Shown: positions 52,649 to 63,060, numbered from the stretch's first letter. The stretch is 64,000 nt of DNA from Rhizobium sp. G21 (GCF_014158035.1 NZ_JACFXW010000001.1:3140001-3204000), one strand, 5' to 3'. Notes: a model not told the origin generated them from the letters alone. A program made the numbers and translations.

Positions 52649-53373
52649 ACCGGGAATATCATCGTTGGCATAGTCCGCGTCTCGGGCGCGATATGGAGTT
52701 GCTGATCTTCGGCCATGCCGGCGCGAAGGCCCTGATGTTTCCAACCCGCGAAGGGCGCTTCTGGGAGTATGAGCAACTCGGCGTCGTCACAAGTCTCGCC
52801 GACAAGATCGAGGCGGGACATATCCAGCTCTATTGTGTCGAGGGGCTGGCGCAGGAAACTTTTTATGATCGGTCCCGCTCGCCGGGCGACAGGCTGCGCC
52901 GCTATCACGCCTTCGAAGATTATGTTCTCAACGAAGTGATGCAACTGATGGCGGTTCGCAACGGCCATGATTGCACCATGGCGGTGGGCTGCAGCCTCGG
53001 CGCCTTTCAGGCGGCGAGCCTCGCTTTCCGTCATCCCCAGTATTTTCGAAAGTTGGTGCTGTTGTCGGGCCGCTATGACCTGACGCTCAAGGTCGAAAGC
53101 TTCGGCGATCTGTTCGAAGGATATTATGACGACGGCGTCTATTACCTCAACCCGTCGCATTTCCTGCCGGGGCTGGAATGCGAATGGCGGCTCGAATGCC
53201 TGAGGCGGATGGACATTGTGCTCGCGATCGGCCGGGACGATCCATTCCTCGACAACAACAGGCATTTGAGCCGAGTATTGTGGGAGAAGGGGGTCGGTCA
53301 CCAGATGCAGATCTGGGATGGACGCGCCCATCGCGGCAGCGCCTGGCGAAGAATGGCGCCGCTCTATGTCTGA
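52645..53373 (+). CDS. Esterase/lipase-superfamily protein (COG4947 type)
   Basis: 242 aa, alpha/beta hydrolase fold; no signal peptide. Nucleophile elbow GCSLGAFQA, acid AIGRDDPFLD, and a candidate His in WDGRAHRGSAW near the end. The opening MNREYHRWHSPRLGRDMEL is typical of this group of small, poorly characterised esterase-like proteins. Translationally coupled to the CE7-like gene, so the two probably serve one process; the substrate is unknown. Intact. Confidence 0.82.
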   Translation: MNREYHRWHSPRLGRDMELLIFGHAGAKALMFPTREGRFWEYEQLGVVTSLADKIEAGHIQLYCVEGLAQETFYDRSRSPGDRLRRYHAFEDYVLNEVMQLMAVRNGHDCTMAVGCSLGAFQAASLAFRHPQYFRKLVLLSGRYDLTLKVESFGDLFEGYYDDGVYYLNPSHFLPGLECEWRLECLRRMDIVLAIGRDDPFLDNNRHLSRVLWEKGVGHQMQIWDGRAHRGSAWRRMAPLYV

Positions 53374-53411
53374 CGCGGTCCGGACGGCGACAGCCGCCCG
53401 GACCGTAGAGA

Positions 53412-53951
53412 TCAGTTGACCGGATGCAGCGTCACGGTCGCGCCGGCGGCGGCGACGTTGAGGCCGAGCTGGCCCTCGACGCTGACCGGCTGAAGCTGGA
53501 TCGAGCCTTCGGTGCCGCCGAGCAGCACATTGGCGCCGATGCCCGCGCCTACCGTCGCTTCCGCGGCCGCGCCGACATAGGTGCCGCCGAGCGAGCCGCG
53601 ATGATAACCTGCGGTCGGAGCGAATACGGCCCAGACCATCTTGCCGCGCGTCGTGTAGCCGACATCGATGCCGAGCTTCTTCACATAACCGCTATAGCTG
53701 TCGCTACGGGCGCCGCGCGCGGAGCGAAAGGAGCAATCGAGCTCCTTGGCCGAGCCGATCAGGAAGCCGGCGCCCGAGCCGACGTCGCAAGAGAGATAGC
53801 CGATCTTGACGCCGCCATGATAATCGCTTTCGGCCTGAACCTGCGGCGCCTCGTCATAGGCGGTCATATCGGCGGCGCGCGCCAGGCCCGCGGCGGAGGA
53901 AACCGCGGCCAAAGCCGCGATCGTCGTGAGGATTTTCTTCATCATCGTCAT
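53412..53951 (-). CDS. DUF992-family secreted protein
   Basis: 179 aa. A signal peptide (MTMMKKILTTIAALAAVSSAAGLARA) precedes a DUF992 domain: KIGYLSCDVGSGAGFLIGSAKELDC, GIDVGYTTRGKMVWAVFAPTAGY, AEATVGAGIGANVL and QLGLNVAAAGATVTL. The family is common in rhizobia and its function is not known; the repeated Gly pattern suggests a beta-rich periplasmic or outer-membrane protein. Single gene, convergent with the esterase pair. Confidence 0.9.
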   Translation of the reverse strand: MTMMKKILTTIAALAAVSSAAGLARAADMTAYDEAPQVQAESDYHGGVKIGYLSCDVGSGAGFLIGSAKELDCSFRSARGARSDSYSGYVKKLGIDVGYTTRGKMVWAVFAPTAGYHRGSLGGTYVGAAAEATVGAGIGANVLLGGTEGSIQLQPVSVEGQLGLNVAAAGATVTLHPVN

Positions 53952-54199
53952 TCTCCTCTGAGCGGGCGCCGATCATCGGCGCCGCTTCAGCCTGTCAAAA
54001 ACCGTTGTTCCGCCGAAGCGGACGCTGGTCAAACGTTCCAGCAGGCGGATTGTTCGATCTTCATTGGGACTTTTCCGAGGCGGGCGATCGAACCTTACCA
54101 AAACGTGAAGCGGCATGCTTAACGGCGTCTTAACCACTCGGCGGCATAGTTAACCACAAATCGCACTTTTGCCGTCCGTCGGCCGTCGGGAGACAGTCC

Positions 54200-55039
54200 A
54201 TGTCCGTTGCTCTTCGCCTCGCTTTCGCGTCCCTGCTGATCGCATCCGTCACCACTCAGGCGCTGGCCGTGGACCTGCCGCCGATGGTCGACGCGCCGGA
54301 GATCGACGGCCCGATCTCCGACCCCGCCGGCTGGTATTTCCGCGGCGACATCGGCTACAATCTGAAGCTGGACGCCGGCGATCCGACCTATAAGACCTAT
54401 GACGCGACGACGCAGACATCCACCACCAGCGGCTTCGACAAGAGCCGCATGGATCGGGACGCCACCTTCTCCACGGGCGTCGGTTACCAGTTCAACGATT
54501 TCCTGCGCAGCGACGTGACGCTCGATTATTTCAAGGCGACGCATAACGGCAAGACCGGCTGGAGCCAGTGCACCGTCGCCAATGAAAGCGCCACCGGCTA
54601 TTGCCGCTACGATTCTCAATCCGTCTCGGCGCTGTCGACCCTCGCCAACGCCTATGTCGACCTCGGCACCTATTGGGGGCTAACTCCCTATGCCGGCGCC
54701 GGCGCCGGCGTCAGCTATGTCAAATGGTCGGACGTTTCGGGCAAGCGCGGTTGCGCCTATGCCGACAAATCCGATTGCGGCGGTCTCGACTACTCGCATT
54801 CCAAGGAAAACGGCGAGGACAGCTGGCGCTTCACCTATGCCCTGATGGCCGGCGCATCCTACGACATCACCGACCGGATGAAGCTCGATCTCGGCTACCG
54901 CTTCTCCCAGATCGGCAGCGGCGACATGTTCTCCTTCAACGACCATGACGAGTTCAACGGGGCGTTTGGAACCAAGGGCAAGGATGACGGCTTCACGCGG
55001 CACGAGATCCGCATGGGCGTGCGCGTCACCGGCTGGTAA
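54200..55039 (+). CDS. Outer-membrane beta-barrel protein, Omp25/31-like, paralogue 2
   Basis: 279 aa. Signal peptide ends near TTQALAVDLPP; the barrel repeats the pattern of paralogue 1 (GWYFRGDIGYNLK, TGVGYQFNDFLRSDVTLDYF, TLANAYVDLGTYWGLTPYAG, DLGYRFSQIGSGDMF) and ends close to the last strand (RMGVRVTGW), a more canonical C-terminus. It carries paired Cys residues within loops, as paralogue 1 does. ATG at 54200. Probably surface-exposed porin-like or adhesin-like; no specific role can be read. Confidence 0.88.
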   Translation: MSVALRLAFASLLIASVTTQALAVDLPPMVDAPEIDGPISDPAGWYFRGDIGYNLKLDAGDPTYKTYDATTQTSTTSGFDKSRMDRDATFSTGVGYQFNDFLRSDVTLDYFKATHNGKTGWSQCTVANESATGYCRYDSQSVSALSTLANAYVDLGTYWGLTPYAGAGAGVSYVKWSDVSGKRGCAYADKSDCGGLDYSHSKENGEDSWRFTYALMAGASYDITDRMKLDLGYRFSQIGSGDMFSFNDHDEFNGAFGTKGKDDGFTRHEIRMGVRVTGW

Positions 55040-55144
55040 GCCCGCGGCAAATACGAGTATTTTCACCGGCCGGAGGAAACTTCGGCCGGTTTCCTATTTC
55101 ATCGACTGCCCATTCCAAAAAAGACAAAAACGTTCTGAAAAACG

Positions 55145-55232
55145 ACTTGACCCGGCTCTGCCGCTCCCATAAACACGGCGGCGGGACACCTCTCCCCAAC
55201 GAGAGGCCATATACCTGGAAGGGTAGTTTATC
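55145..55232 (+). ncRNA. Putative serC-type leader RNA
   Basis: The serC leader contains the hairpin CCTCTC-CCCAAC-GAGAGG (55189-55206), preceded by GCGGCGGGACA and followed by a conserved-looking CATATACCTGGAAGGG just before the ATG. A serC RNA motif has been described in 5' leaders of alphaproteobacterial serC genes; position and this core agree with what I recall of it. A covariance-model search would decide. Confidence 0.55.
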
Positions 55233-56411
<1,179 letters not shown>

Positions 56412-56493
56412 TTTCTTCGTCTTCCGCGCCTCGATCGCGGAAGACGCGCCTATCCCAGACATTCCCCTTATTCGCTTTTGAGGAGCCCAGACC

Positions 56494-58089
56494 ATGGCGC
56501 CACGCGTTCTCGTATCCGACGAACTCTCGGAAACCGCCGTCCAGATCTTTCGTGATCGCGGCATCGACGTCGATTTCCAGCCGAAGCTCGGCAAGGACAA
56601 GGACAAGCTCGCCGAGATCATCGGCAATTATGACGGGCTCGCCATCCGTTCGGCCACCAAGGTCACCGAGAAGCTGATCGCGGCTGCGACCAATCTCAAG
56701 GTGGTCGGCCGCGCCGGCATCGGCGTCGACAATGTCGACATTCCGGCCGCCTCCAAGCGCGGCGTGATCGTGATGAATACGCCGTTCGGCAACTCCATCA
56801 CCACCGCCGAACACGCCATTGCGCTGATGTTCGCCGTCGCCCGCCAGATCCCCTCCGCAGACGCCTCCACCCAGGCCGGTAAGTGGGAAAAGTCGAAATT
56901 CATGGGCGTTGAAATCACCGGCAAAACGCTCGGCGTCATCGGCGCCGGCAATATCGGTTCGATCGTCTGCTCGCGGGCGCTGGGTCTGAAGATGCGCGTT
57001 CTCGCCTATGATCCCTTCCTGTCGGCCGAACGGGCGCAGGAAATGGGCGTCACCAAGGTCGAACTCGACGATCTCCTGGCGCAGGCCGATTTCATCACTT
57101 TGCATGTGCCGATGACCGACAAGACGCGCGGCATCCTCAACAAGGAGGCCATCGCCAAGACCAAGCCGGGCGTGCGCATCGTCAATTGCGCCCGCGGCGG
57201 TCTCGTGGATGAGGCCGCTTTGGCCGAAGCGCTGAAGTCGGGCCATGTCGCCGGCGCCGGCTTCGACGTGTTCGAGGTCGAGCCCGCCACCGAAAGCCCG
57301 CTGTTCGGCCTGCCGAACGTCGTCTGCACGCCGCATCTCGGCGCCTCCACCACGGAAGCGCAGGAAAACGTTGCGCTGCAGGTGGCCGAACAGATGTCCG
57401 ACTATCTGGTGAAGGGCGCCGTCTCCAACGCCATCAACATGCCGTCGATCACCGCCGAGGAAGCGCCGATCCTGAAGCCGTTCATCCGGCTCGCCGACGT
57501 GCTCGGCGCCTTTGTCGGCCAGGTCACCGACACCGCCATCAAGGAAATCGAAATCCTCTATGACGGTTCGACCGCGTCGATGAACACCAAGGCGCTGACC
57601 TCCGCGCTGCTCGCGGGCCTGATCCGCAGCCAGGTGGCCGACGTCAACATGGTTTCGGCCCCTATCATGATCAAGGAAAAGGGCGTGATCCTGTCCGAAG
57701 TCAAGCGCGACAAGTCGGGCGTCTATGACGGCTATATCAAGCTGACCGTCACCACCGACAAGAACACCCGTTCGGTGGCCGGCACGGTGTTTTCGGACGG
57801 AAAGCCGCGCTTCATCCAGATCAAGGGCATCAACATGGACGCCGATGTCGGCGCCAACATGGTCTATATCTCCAACACCGACGTGCCCGGCATGATTGGT
57901 TTCATGGGCACCACGCTCGGCGCGGCCGGCGTCAACATCGCCAACTTCCAGCTCGGCCGCGACAAGCAGGGCGGCGACGCCATCGCGCTTCTCTATGTCG
58001 ACGAGCCGATCAAGGACGAAGTGATCGCCAACCTGACCGCCAATCCGGCGATCCGCCAGGTGAAGCCGCTCGTGTTCAACGTCGACTGA
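56494..58089 (+). CDS. serA: D-3-phosphoglycerate dehydrogenase SerA
   Basis: 531 aa, the long form with catalytic and NAD domains, an intervening (ASB) domain and a C-terminal ACT domain (VYISNTDVPGMIGFMGTTL). NAD motif GVIGAGNIGSIV; catalytic Arg in CARGGLVDEAAL, Glu in FEVEPATE and His in TPHLGAST. First committed step of serine synthesis; the ACT domain may sense serine. Ribosome site GAGGAG. Intact, with a strong terminator after it. Confidence 0.97.
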   Translation: MAPRVLVSDELSETAVQIFRDRGIDVDFQPKLGKDKDKLAEIIGNYDGLAIRSATKVTEKLIAAATNLKVVGRAGIGVDNVDIPAASKRGVIVMNTPFGNSITTAEHAIALMFAVARQIPSADASTQAGKWEKSKFMGVEITGKTLGVIGAGNIGSIVCSRALGLKMRVLAYDPFLSAERAQEMGVTKVELDDLLAQADFITLHVPMTDKTRGILNKEAIAKTKPGVRIVNCARGGLVDEAALAEALKSGHVAGAGFDVFEVEPATESPLFGLPNVVCTPHLGASTTEAQENVALQVAEQMSDYLVKGAVSNAINMPSITAEEAPILKPFIRLADVLGAFVGQVTDTAIKEIEILYDGSTASMNTKALTSALLAGLIRSQVADVNMVSAPIMIKEKGVILSEVKRDKSGVYDGYIKLTVTTDKNTRSVAGTVFSDGKPRFIQIKGINMDADVGANMVYISNTDVPGMIGFMGTTLGAAGVNIANFQLGRDKQGGDAIALLYVDEPIKDEVIANLTANPAIRQVKPLVFNVD

Positions 58090-58116
58090 TCCCGGCGATC
58101 GGCATCGAGGATGAAA

Positions 58117-58146
58117 GGGCGCGGCGCACACCGCGCCCTTTTTCTT
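58117..58146 (+). terminator. Rho-independent terminator after serA
   Basis: GGGCGCGG (58117-58124) pairs with CCGCGCCC (58131-58138) around CGCACA, followed by TTTTTCTTT. Confidence 0.92.
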
Positions 58147-58157
58147 TGGCGGGCTGA

Positions 58158-58501
58158 TCAGGCCGTCGCGAGGGTCGCCCAGGCGCCGCCGGTCCAGACC
58201 TTCAACGCCGACGTTTCGACGAACCAGGCCAGCCATCCCGGGCGCGGCGTGTGGAAGATCCAGGCGCCGCTTTCGCGAGCCGCGATCGAGCCGCCTCGTC
58301 CGGACCAGTCGCCCGACGCCGGGGTCAACACCCAGTAGCAGTCGCCATCTGCGGGGGAGGGGGAGGCGAGCCGCGTGTATCCCGGATCGCGAGGTGGACG
58401 ATCGCGTCGAGCGCCTGCAGGGCTTCGTTGTGGGTGATGTGTTTCTGCGCCTGCGACGACAGGATGTAGGGCAGGTCGAGACGCGTGGTCTGCTCGGTCA
58501 T
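58158..58501 (-). CDS. Small DUF2793-domain protein (one frameshift)
   Basis: About 114 aa. LDLPYILSSQAQKHITHNEA, LDAIVHLAIRDT, ADGDCYWVLTPASGDWSGRGG and ESGAWIFHTPRPGW cover one complete DUF2793 domain, a module seen in phage-tail-like and other rhizobial proteins that are usually longer. A C5 run on the minus strand near 58353-58357 needs one more C to join GSPPPPP to ADGDCYW. ATG at 58501. The protein ends right after the domain, so it may be a stand-alone module or a remnant of a larger gene. Confidence 0.7.
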
Positions 58502-58603
58502 GGGAAAATCCTAACTTCGGGTTAACGGGGAATAGCCGTTCCATGCTAGGACAGGTTCGAGGGAGGGGACGCGCCGGCGAGGACAAATCGAGCCAAAACG
58601 AAA

Positions 58604-58630
58604 AAGACCGGGACGAACCCGGTCTTTTCG
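58604..58630. terminator. Bidirectional terminator between sciP and the DUF2793 gene
   Basis: AAAAGACCGGG (58604-58614) and CCCGGTCTTTT (58620-58630) form an 11-bp stem with a 5-base loop and A/T runs on both sides. On minus it ends the sciP transcript. Confidence 0.85.
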
Positions 58631-58648
58631 AAACTCAACCGCCAGATA

Positions 58649-58924
58649 TCAGTGGCGATACTGCTGGATGCGCGTGGTGCGCAGTCCGGCGAGACCATGT
58701 TCGGAAATGGAGCTTTGCCAGGACAGGAACTCTTCCACCGTCAGAGTATAACGTTCGCAGGCTTCTTCGAGGCTCAACAGGCCGCCGCGCACGGCTGCGA
58801 CCACTTCCGCCTTGCGACGGATAACCCAGCGACGAGTATTGGAAGGCGGCAAATCCGCGATCGTCAACGGGCTGCCATCGGGTCCGATGACATATTTAAC
58901 TCTTGGACGTATTGCTTCGGTCAT
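58649..58924 (-). CDS. sciP: CtrA inhibitor SciP (DUF1153)
   Basis: 91 aa, intact. The compact HTH protein has VKYVIGPDGSPLTIADLPP, RRWVIRRKAEVVAAVRGGLL and LSLEEACERYTLTVEEF, hallmarks of SciP. In Caulobacter SciP binds CtrA and blocks its transcriptional activity in the swarmer phase. ATG at 58924 is chosen because the nine codons of upstream open frame are not conserved-looking. A near-consensus CtrA box lies 54-68 bp upstream. Confidence 0.93.
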   Translation of the reverse strand: MTEAIRPRVKYVIGPDGSPLTIADLPPSNTRRWVIRRKAEVVAAVRGGLLSLEEACERYTLTVEEFLSWQSSISEHGLAGLRTTRIQQYRH

Positions 58925-58977
58925 TGGACTCTCTACACAAACAAAGACCATATGGGCGGTACTCTAGGACCCCACCT

Positions 58978-58992
58978 TTAAAATTTGCCTAA
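58978..58992 (-). promoter_or_regulatory. Candidate CtrA box upstream of sciP
   Basis: Read on the minus strand the sequence is TTAG-N7-TTAA, one mismatch from the CtrA consensus TTAA-N7-TTAA, and lies 54 bp before the sciP start. In Caulobacter sciP is activated by CtrA, so a site here is expected. Short motifs occur by chance, so confidence is moderate. Confidence 0.45.
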
Positions 58993-59174
58993 ACGCTCCG
59001 GAAAAAATTTATGAAAAGCTCTGTTAAATCAGTCCGCTTGCGGGCAAGGCGCATGAAAAGCCCGCACATCTCGGCTTGTTGGCGCCTTATTTAGTTCCTA
59101 TATCGCCCGCGAAATTCATGTTAAACAGGGCATTCAAGCCCAGCGACAGCCTTTTCAGTGCAAGAGTAAAGACC

Positions 59175-60371
59175 GTGAACAGCCTCGATTTCGACAAGCG
59201 TCCCGAAGACACCCGCGTGGTCGTCGCCATGTCCGGCGGCGTCGATTCGTCCGTCGTGGCCGGGCTTCTGGCGCGAGAGGGATATGAGGTCATCGGCATC
59301 ACGCTGCAGTTGTACGATCATGGCGCCGCCGTGCATCGGGCCGGCTCCTGCTGCGCGGGCCAGGATATCGACGATGCGCGCCGCGTCTGCGAAACGCTCG
59401 GCATTCCCCATTACGTGCTGGATTACGAGCGCCGCTTCAAGGAAACGGTGATCAATCCCTTCGCCGAAAGCTATGTCGCCGGCGAAACGCCGATCCCCTG
59501 CGTGGCCTGCAACCAGACGGTCAAATTCGCCGACCTCCTGATCACCGCCAAGGAACTGGGCGCCGACGCGCTCGCCACCGGCCACTATATCCGCTCCGGC
59601 GCCAATCCCTCGGCCGACAATCCCGCCCGGCGGGCGCTGTATCGTCCGACGGATGCGGAGCGCGACCAGAGCTATTTCCTGTTCGCCACCACGCAGGAGC
59701 AGATCGATTACCTGCGCTTTCCGCTCGGCGGCATGGCGAAGGCGGATGTGCGGGCGCTTGCCTCCGAGATGGGGCTCGTCGTCGCAGCAAAGGCCGATAG
59801 CCAGGATATCTGCTTCGTGCCGCAGGGGCGCTACAGCGACTTGATCACCAGATTACGTCCGGACGCCAAGCTCGGCGGCGATATCGTCCATCTCGACGGA
59901 CGGGTGCTCGGCCAGCATGACGGCATCCTGCACTACACGATCGGCCAGCGTCGCGGCATCGGCGTCGCCACCGGCGAGCCGCTCTATGTCGTCCATCTCG
60001 ACGCACGCAGCAAGCGGGTGATCGTGGGTCCTAAGGAAGCGCTCGACACCCGGCGGATCTATCTGCGCGACATGAACTGGCTGGGAGACGCCTCCCTGAC
60101 CGAGATGGTCGGCGATGGCTTCGAATGTTTCGCCAAGGTGCGTTCGACGCGTCCGCCCAAGCCCGCGACGCTGCATGTCGACGCCTCCGGCGTCTATGTC
60201 GACCTGCATGACGGCGAGCCTGGGCTCGCGCCCGGCCAGGCCTGCGCGCTCTATTCCGCGCCGGGCGAAGACGCGCGCGTCTATGGCGGCGGCTTCATCG
60301 ACCGGTCGGAAAAAGACGCGCCGTCGGAAGCGCTTCTAAAGCGGCTGCTGCAATCCGCCCAGGCCGCCTGA
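59175..60371 (+). CDS. mnmA: tRNA-specific 2-thiouridylase MnmA
   Basis: 398 aa, intact. P-loop [15 protein letters not shown]; catalytic Cys pair in [10 protein letters not shown] and the Cys around the [19 protein letters not shown] [13 protein letters not shown] segment; C-terminal barrel ([14 protein letters not shown]). It thiolates U34 of Lys, Glu and Gln tRNAs. GTG at 59175 ([14 protein letters not shown]) matches the family N-terminus; the frame extends up to 59076 but adds an unusual 33 residues. Confidence 0.95.
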   Translation: MNSLDFDKRPEDTRVVVAMSGGVDSSVVAGLLAREGYEVIGITLQLYDHGAAVHRAGSCCAGQDIDDARRVCETLGIPHYVLDYERRFKETVINPFAESYVAGETPIPCVACNQTVKFADLLITAKELGADALATGHYIRSGANPSADNPARRALYRPTDAERDQSYFLFATTQEQIDYLRFPLGGMAKADVRALASEMGLVVAAKADSQDICFVPQGRYSDLITRLRPDAKLGGDIVHLDGRVLGQHDGILHYTIGQRRGIGVATGEPLYVVHLDARSKRVIVGPKEALDTRRIYLRDMNWLGDASLTEMVGDGFECFAKVRSTRPPKPATLHVDASGVYVDLHDGEPGLAPGQACALYSAPGEDARVYGGGFIDRSEKDAPSEALLKRLLQSAQAA

Positions 60372-60502
60372 GCCTTGAATCGAAAAGGCTTTTTCAGGTT
60401 TTTTCGACCTTCCGGCAGAAAGTGGCCGAAGGCGCTTGACAGGGGCGGAACCCGCTTCTATAAGCCGCGCCACGACGACGGGCAAAGCTCGAAGTCGCGT
60501 GT

Positions 60503-60579
60503 GGCGGGGTAGCTCAGGTGGTGAGAGCGTGGGATTCATAACCCCAAGGTCGGCGGTTCAAGTCCGCCCTCCGCTACCA
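60503..60579 (+). tRNA. tRNA-Met (CAT), elongator type
   Basis: 77 nt with encoded CCA. Acceptor GGCGGGG (60503-60509) pairs with CTCCGCT with two G-U pairs; D stem GCTC/GAGC; anticodon loop TTCATAA with CAT; T arm GGCGG-TTCAAGT-CCGCC. A paired first base and the AGCTCAG D arm favour elongator Met over initiator. A CAT anticodon could in principle be a lysidine-modified Ile tRNA, but the body looks like Met. Confidence 0.92.
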
Positions 60580-60599
60580 AACATTTATAGAACGAGATA

Positions 60600-60628
60600 A
60601 GCCGGATGCGTTTGCTCCGGCTTTTTTG
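60600..60628 (+). terminator. Terminator after tRNA-Met
   Basis: AGCCGGA (60600-60606) and TCCGGCT (60616-60622) pair around a 9-base loop and are followed by TTTTTG. Confidence 0.88.
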
Positions 60629-60752
60629 TTGCGTTTTTCAAGGCTCGCGCAATACGTCTCGACCTGCGGATTTCGCTTGTCATCCATCCATATTTGAATA
60701 ATCTATTCACTCATGAACTGAGTGGGCCGCTTCGGCTCGGGTGGAGGAGAGA

Positions 60753-61912
60753 ATGCCTGAAATGATCGAGCCGCCGCTGGCGGGTCTCGTGGTCGTCGAC
60801 ATGAGCCAGTTTCTGTCGGGTCCTTATTGTTCGCTGAGACTTCTGGATCTCGGCGCGCGCGTGATCAAGATCGAGCGGCCCGATGGCGGCGATCTTTCGC
60901 GCCGGCTCTATCTCAGCGACACCGAGATCGGCGGCGATTCCACCATCTTCCATGCGATCAACAGGGGCAAGGAAAGCCTGGCGATCGATATGAAGAACCC
61001 TGAGGATCTCGTTGCCTTGAAGGCGCTCATCGCCAAGGCCGACGTGGTGATCCAGAATTTCCGGCCGGGCGTGATTCAGCGTCTCGGGCTCGATTACGAG
61101 GCTGTGAAGGCGATCAATCCCGGTATCGTCTATGGCTCGATCTCGGGCTATGGCGAGGAGGGGCCTTGGGTGTCGCGGCCGGGGCAGGATCTGCTGGCGC
61201 AATCGCGCTCGGGCCTGATGTGGCTGAACGGCGATCATGATCAGGGGCCGGTGCCGTTTGGCCTGGCGGTCGGCGACATGCTGGCGGGCGCAGCGCTCTG
61301 CCAGGGACTGCTCGCGGCGCTGGTGCGGCGGGGGATTTCCGGCCGAGGCGCGCATGTCGAGACGAGCCTGCTCGAAGCGTTGGTGGATTTCCAGTTCGAA
61401 GTGCTGACCACCTATCTCAACGACGGCAGGCGCATGCCCAAGCGCTCCGGCTTCCGCAGCGCGCATGCCTATCTCTCCGCACCCTACGGCGTCTATCCCG
61501 CTGAGAACGGCTATCTGGCGCTGGCGATGACGCCGATCGGCAAGATCGAGAAACTGCTCGACATTCCCGAGCTCTCCGCCTTCAGCGACAATCCCTCCAG
61601 CTGGTTCACCGAACGCGACGATATCAAGAAGCTGATCGCGGCGCGGATCGCCACCGGCACGGTCGAGCAATGGTTGGCGCTTCTGGAGCCCGCCGACATC
61701 TGGTGCGCCAAGGTGCTGGACTGGGACGAATTGATGTCGCATGAAGGCTTCCAGACGCTCGACATGCTGCAGACGGTGACCCGCGAAGACGCCGTCTCCA
61801 TACTCACCACCTCGTCGCCGCTCCGGGTCAACGGCCAGCGCCCGCATGGCGACCGCGCCGCCCCCGGATCGGCGAACATTCGGACAGGATCCGCAAGGAG
61901 TTCAATCTATGA
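60753..61912 (+). CDS. CaiB/BaiF (class III) CoA transferase (one frameshift)
   Basis: About 386 aa. Family motifs are VVVDMSQFLSGPYCSLRLLDLGARVIKIE split over the first 40 residues, IQNFRPGVIQRLGLDY, and the catalytic Asp in VGDMLAGAA; ETSLLEALVDF is also typical. It moves CoA between carboxylic acids. The C5 run at 61861-61865 should be C6, giving the proper end GEHSDRIRKEFNL and a stop that overlaps the next gene (ATGA). It heads a small operon with a solute-binding-like protein. Confidence 0.9.
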
Positions 61913-63036
61913 CCATCACGCTCAAGGGCATGACCTGGAGCCATCCGCGCGGCTACGACCCGATGGTGGCGTCATCCGCACTCTATCTCCAGCAAAAGGG
62001 CGTGGAGATCGTCTGGGACAAGCGATCGCTGCAGGATTTCGAGTCCTTCCCGGTCGAGGAGCTGGCCCGCGCCTATGACCTGATCGTCATCGACCATCCG
62101 CATGTCGGCCAGATCACCGCCGAAAATTGCCTCGCGCCATTGGATATTGACGGTCGCGAACAGGCATTCGACGCCATGGCCGAGGCGTCTGTCGGCGAAT
62201 CCTTCCGCAGCTATAACTGGCAGGGCCGGCAATGGGCCTTTCCGATCGACGCCGCCACCCAGGTGCAGGCTTTCCGCGAGGATCTCGCCGATGCCGTGGA
62301 GACGCTGGACGAGGTGTTCGAACTGGCCGAGCAGGGCGGGGTGATGCTGCCGCTCAAGCCGCCGCATTCGCTGATGACCTTCTACACGCTCTGCGCCAAT
62401 ATGATGAGCCCGTGCTCGACGGCCAAGGGCGACCTGATCGACGAGGAAACCGGGCTCGCCGCCTATACTGTGCTTTCCGAACTCGTCGCGCTGATCGATC
62501 CCGCCTGTTTCGACATGGACCCGATCGCGGTGTTCGAGAAGATGGCCGAGGCCGACAGCGTCATCGCCTGCGCGCCCTATATCTATGGCTATGTTTCCTA
62601 TGCGCTCGACGGCTTCCGGCCCAATCCGCTGTCCTTCACCGATATTCCCGAAGCGGGCGTGATCGGGCCCGCGGGTTCGGCGCTCGGCGGCACCGGCATC
62701 GCCGTGTCGGCCTTCTCCGCCAACAGGGACGCGGCAATCGATTTTGCCTATTGGGTGGCGTCGGCCGAGATCCAGAAGGGCGTCTATGCCGCCTCCGGCG
62801 GCCAGCCCGGCCACGCCGACGCCTGGGAAGACGAGACCGTCAACGAGAAGACTTTCGGCTTCTACGAGAATACCCGTCCGACGCTGGAGGGCGCCTGGGT
62901 GCGTCCGCGCCACAACGGCTATATGGCGTTCCAGCATGCCGCGTCCGAGCGGATCAATAAGGGTCTGAAAGCGGGCGAGGACGGCAGAAGCGTGATCGCC
63001 GACCTCAACCTGATGTTCCGCGACAGTTTTCTCTGA
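61909..63036 (+). CDS. Solute-binding-protein-like gene with no signal peptide
   Basis: 375 aa, family 1 extracellular solute-binding protein fold (LKGMTWSHPRGYDPMVAS, DLIVIDHPHVGQI, DAATQVQAFREDL, GYMAFQHAASERI). Unlike true periplasmic binding proteins it begins directly with the first beta strand and has neither a Sec nor a Tat signal, nor a lipobox. The ATG overlaps the CoA transferase stop, so no longer N-terminus is possible without altering that gene. It may be a cytoplasmic ligand-binding or catalytic partner of the CoA transferase. No permease or ATPase lies nearby. Confidence 0.8.
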   Translation: MTITLKGMTWSHPRGYDPMVASSALYLQQKGVEIVWDKRSLQDFESFPVEELARAYDLIVIDHPHVGQITAENCLAPLDIDGREQAFDAMAEASVGESFRSYNWQGRQWAFPIDAATQVQAFREDLADAVETLDEVFELAEQGGVMLPLKPPHSLMTFYTLCANMMSPCSTAKGDLIDEETGLAAYTVLSELVALIDPACFDMDPIAVFEKMAEADSVIACAPYIYGYVSYALDGFRPNPLSFTDIPEAGVIGPAGSALGGTGIAVSAFSANRDAAIDFAYWVASAEIQKGVYAASGGQPGHADAWEDETVNEKTFGFYENTRPTLEGAWVRPRHNGYMAFQHAASERINKGLKAGEDGRSVIADLNLMFRDSFL

Positions 63037-63060
63037 GACACAGGTCCCGAATAAGACGAA

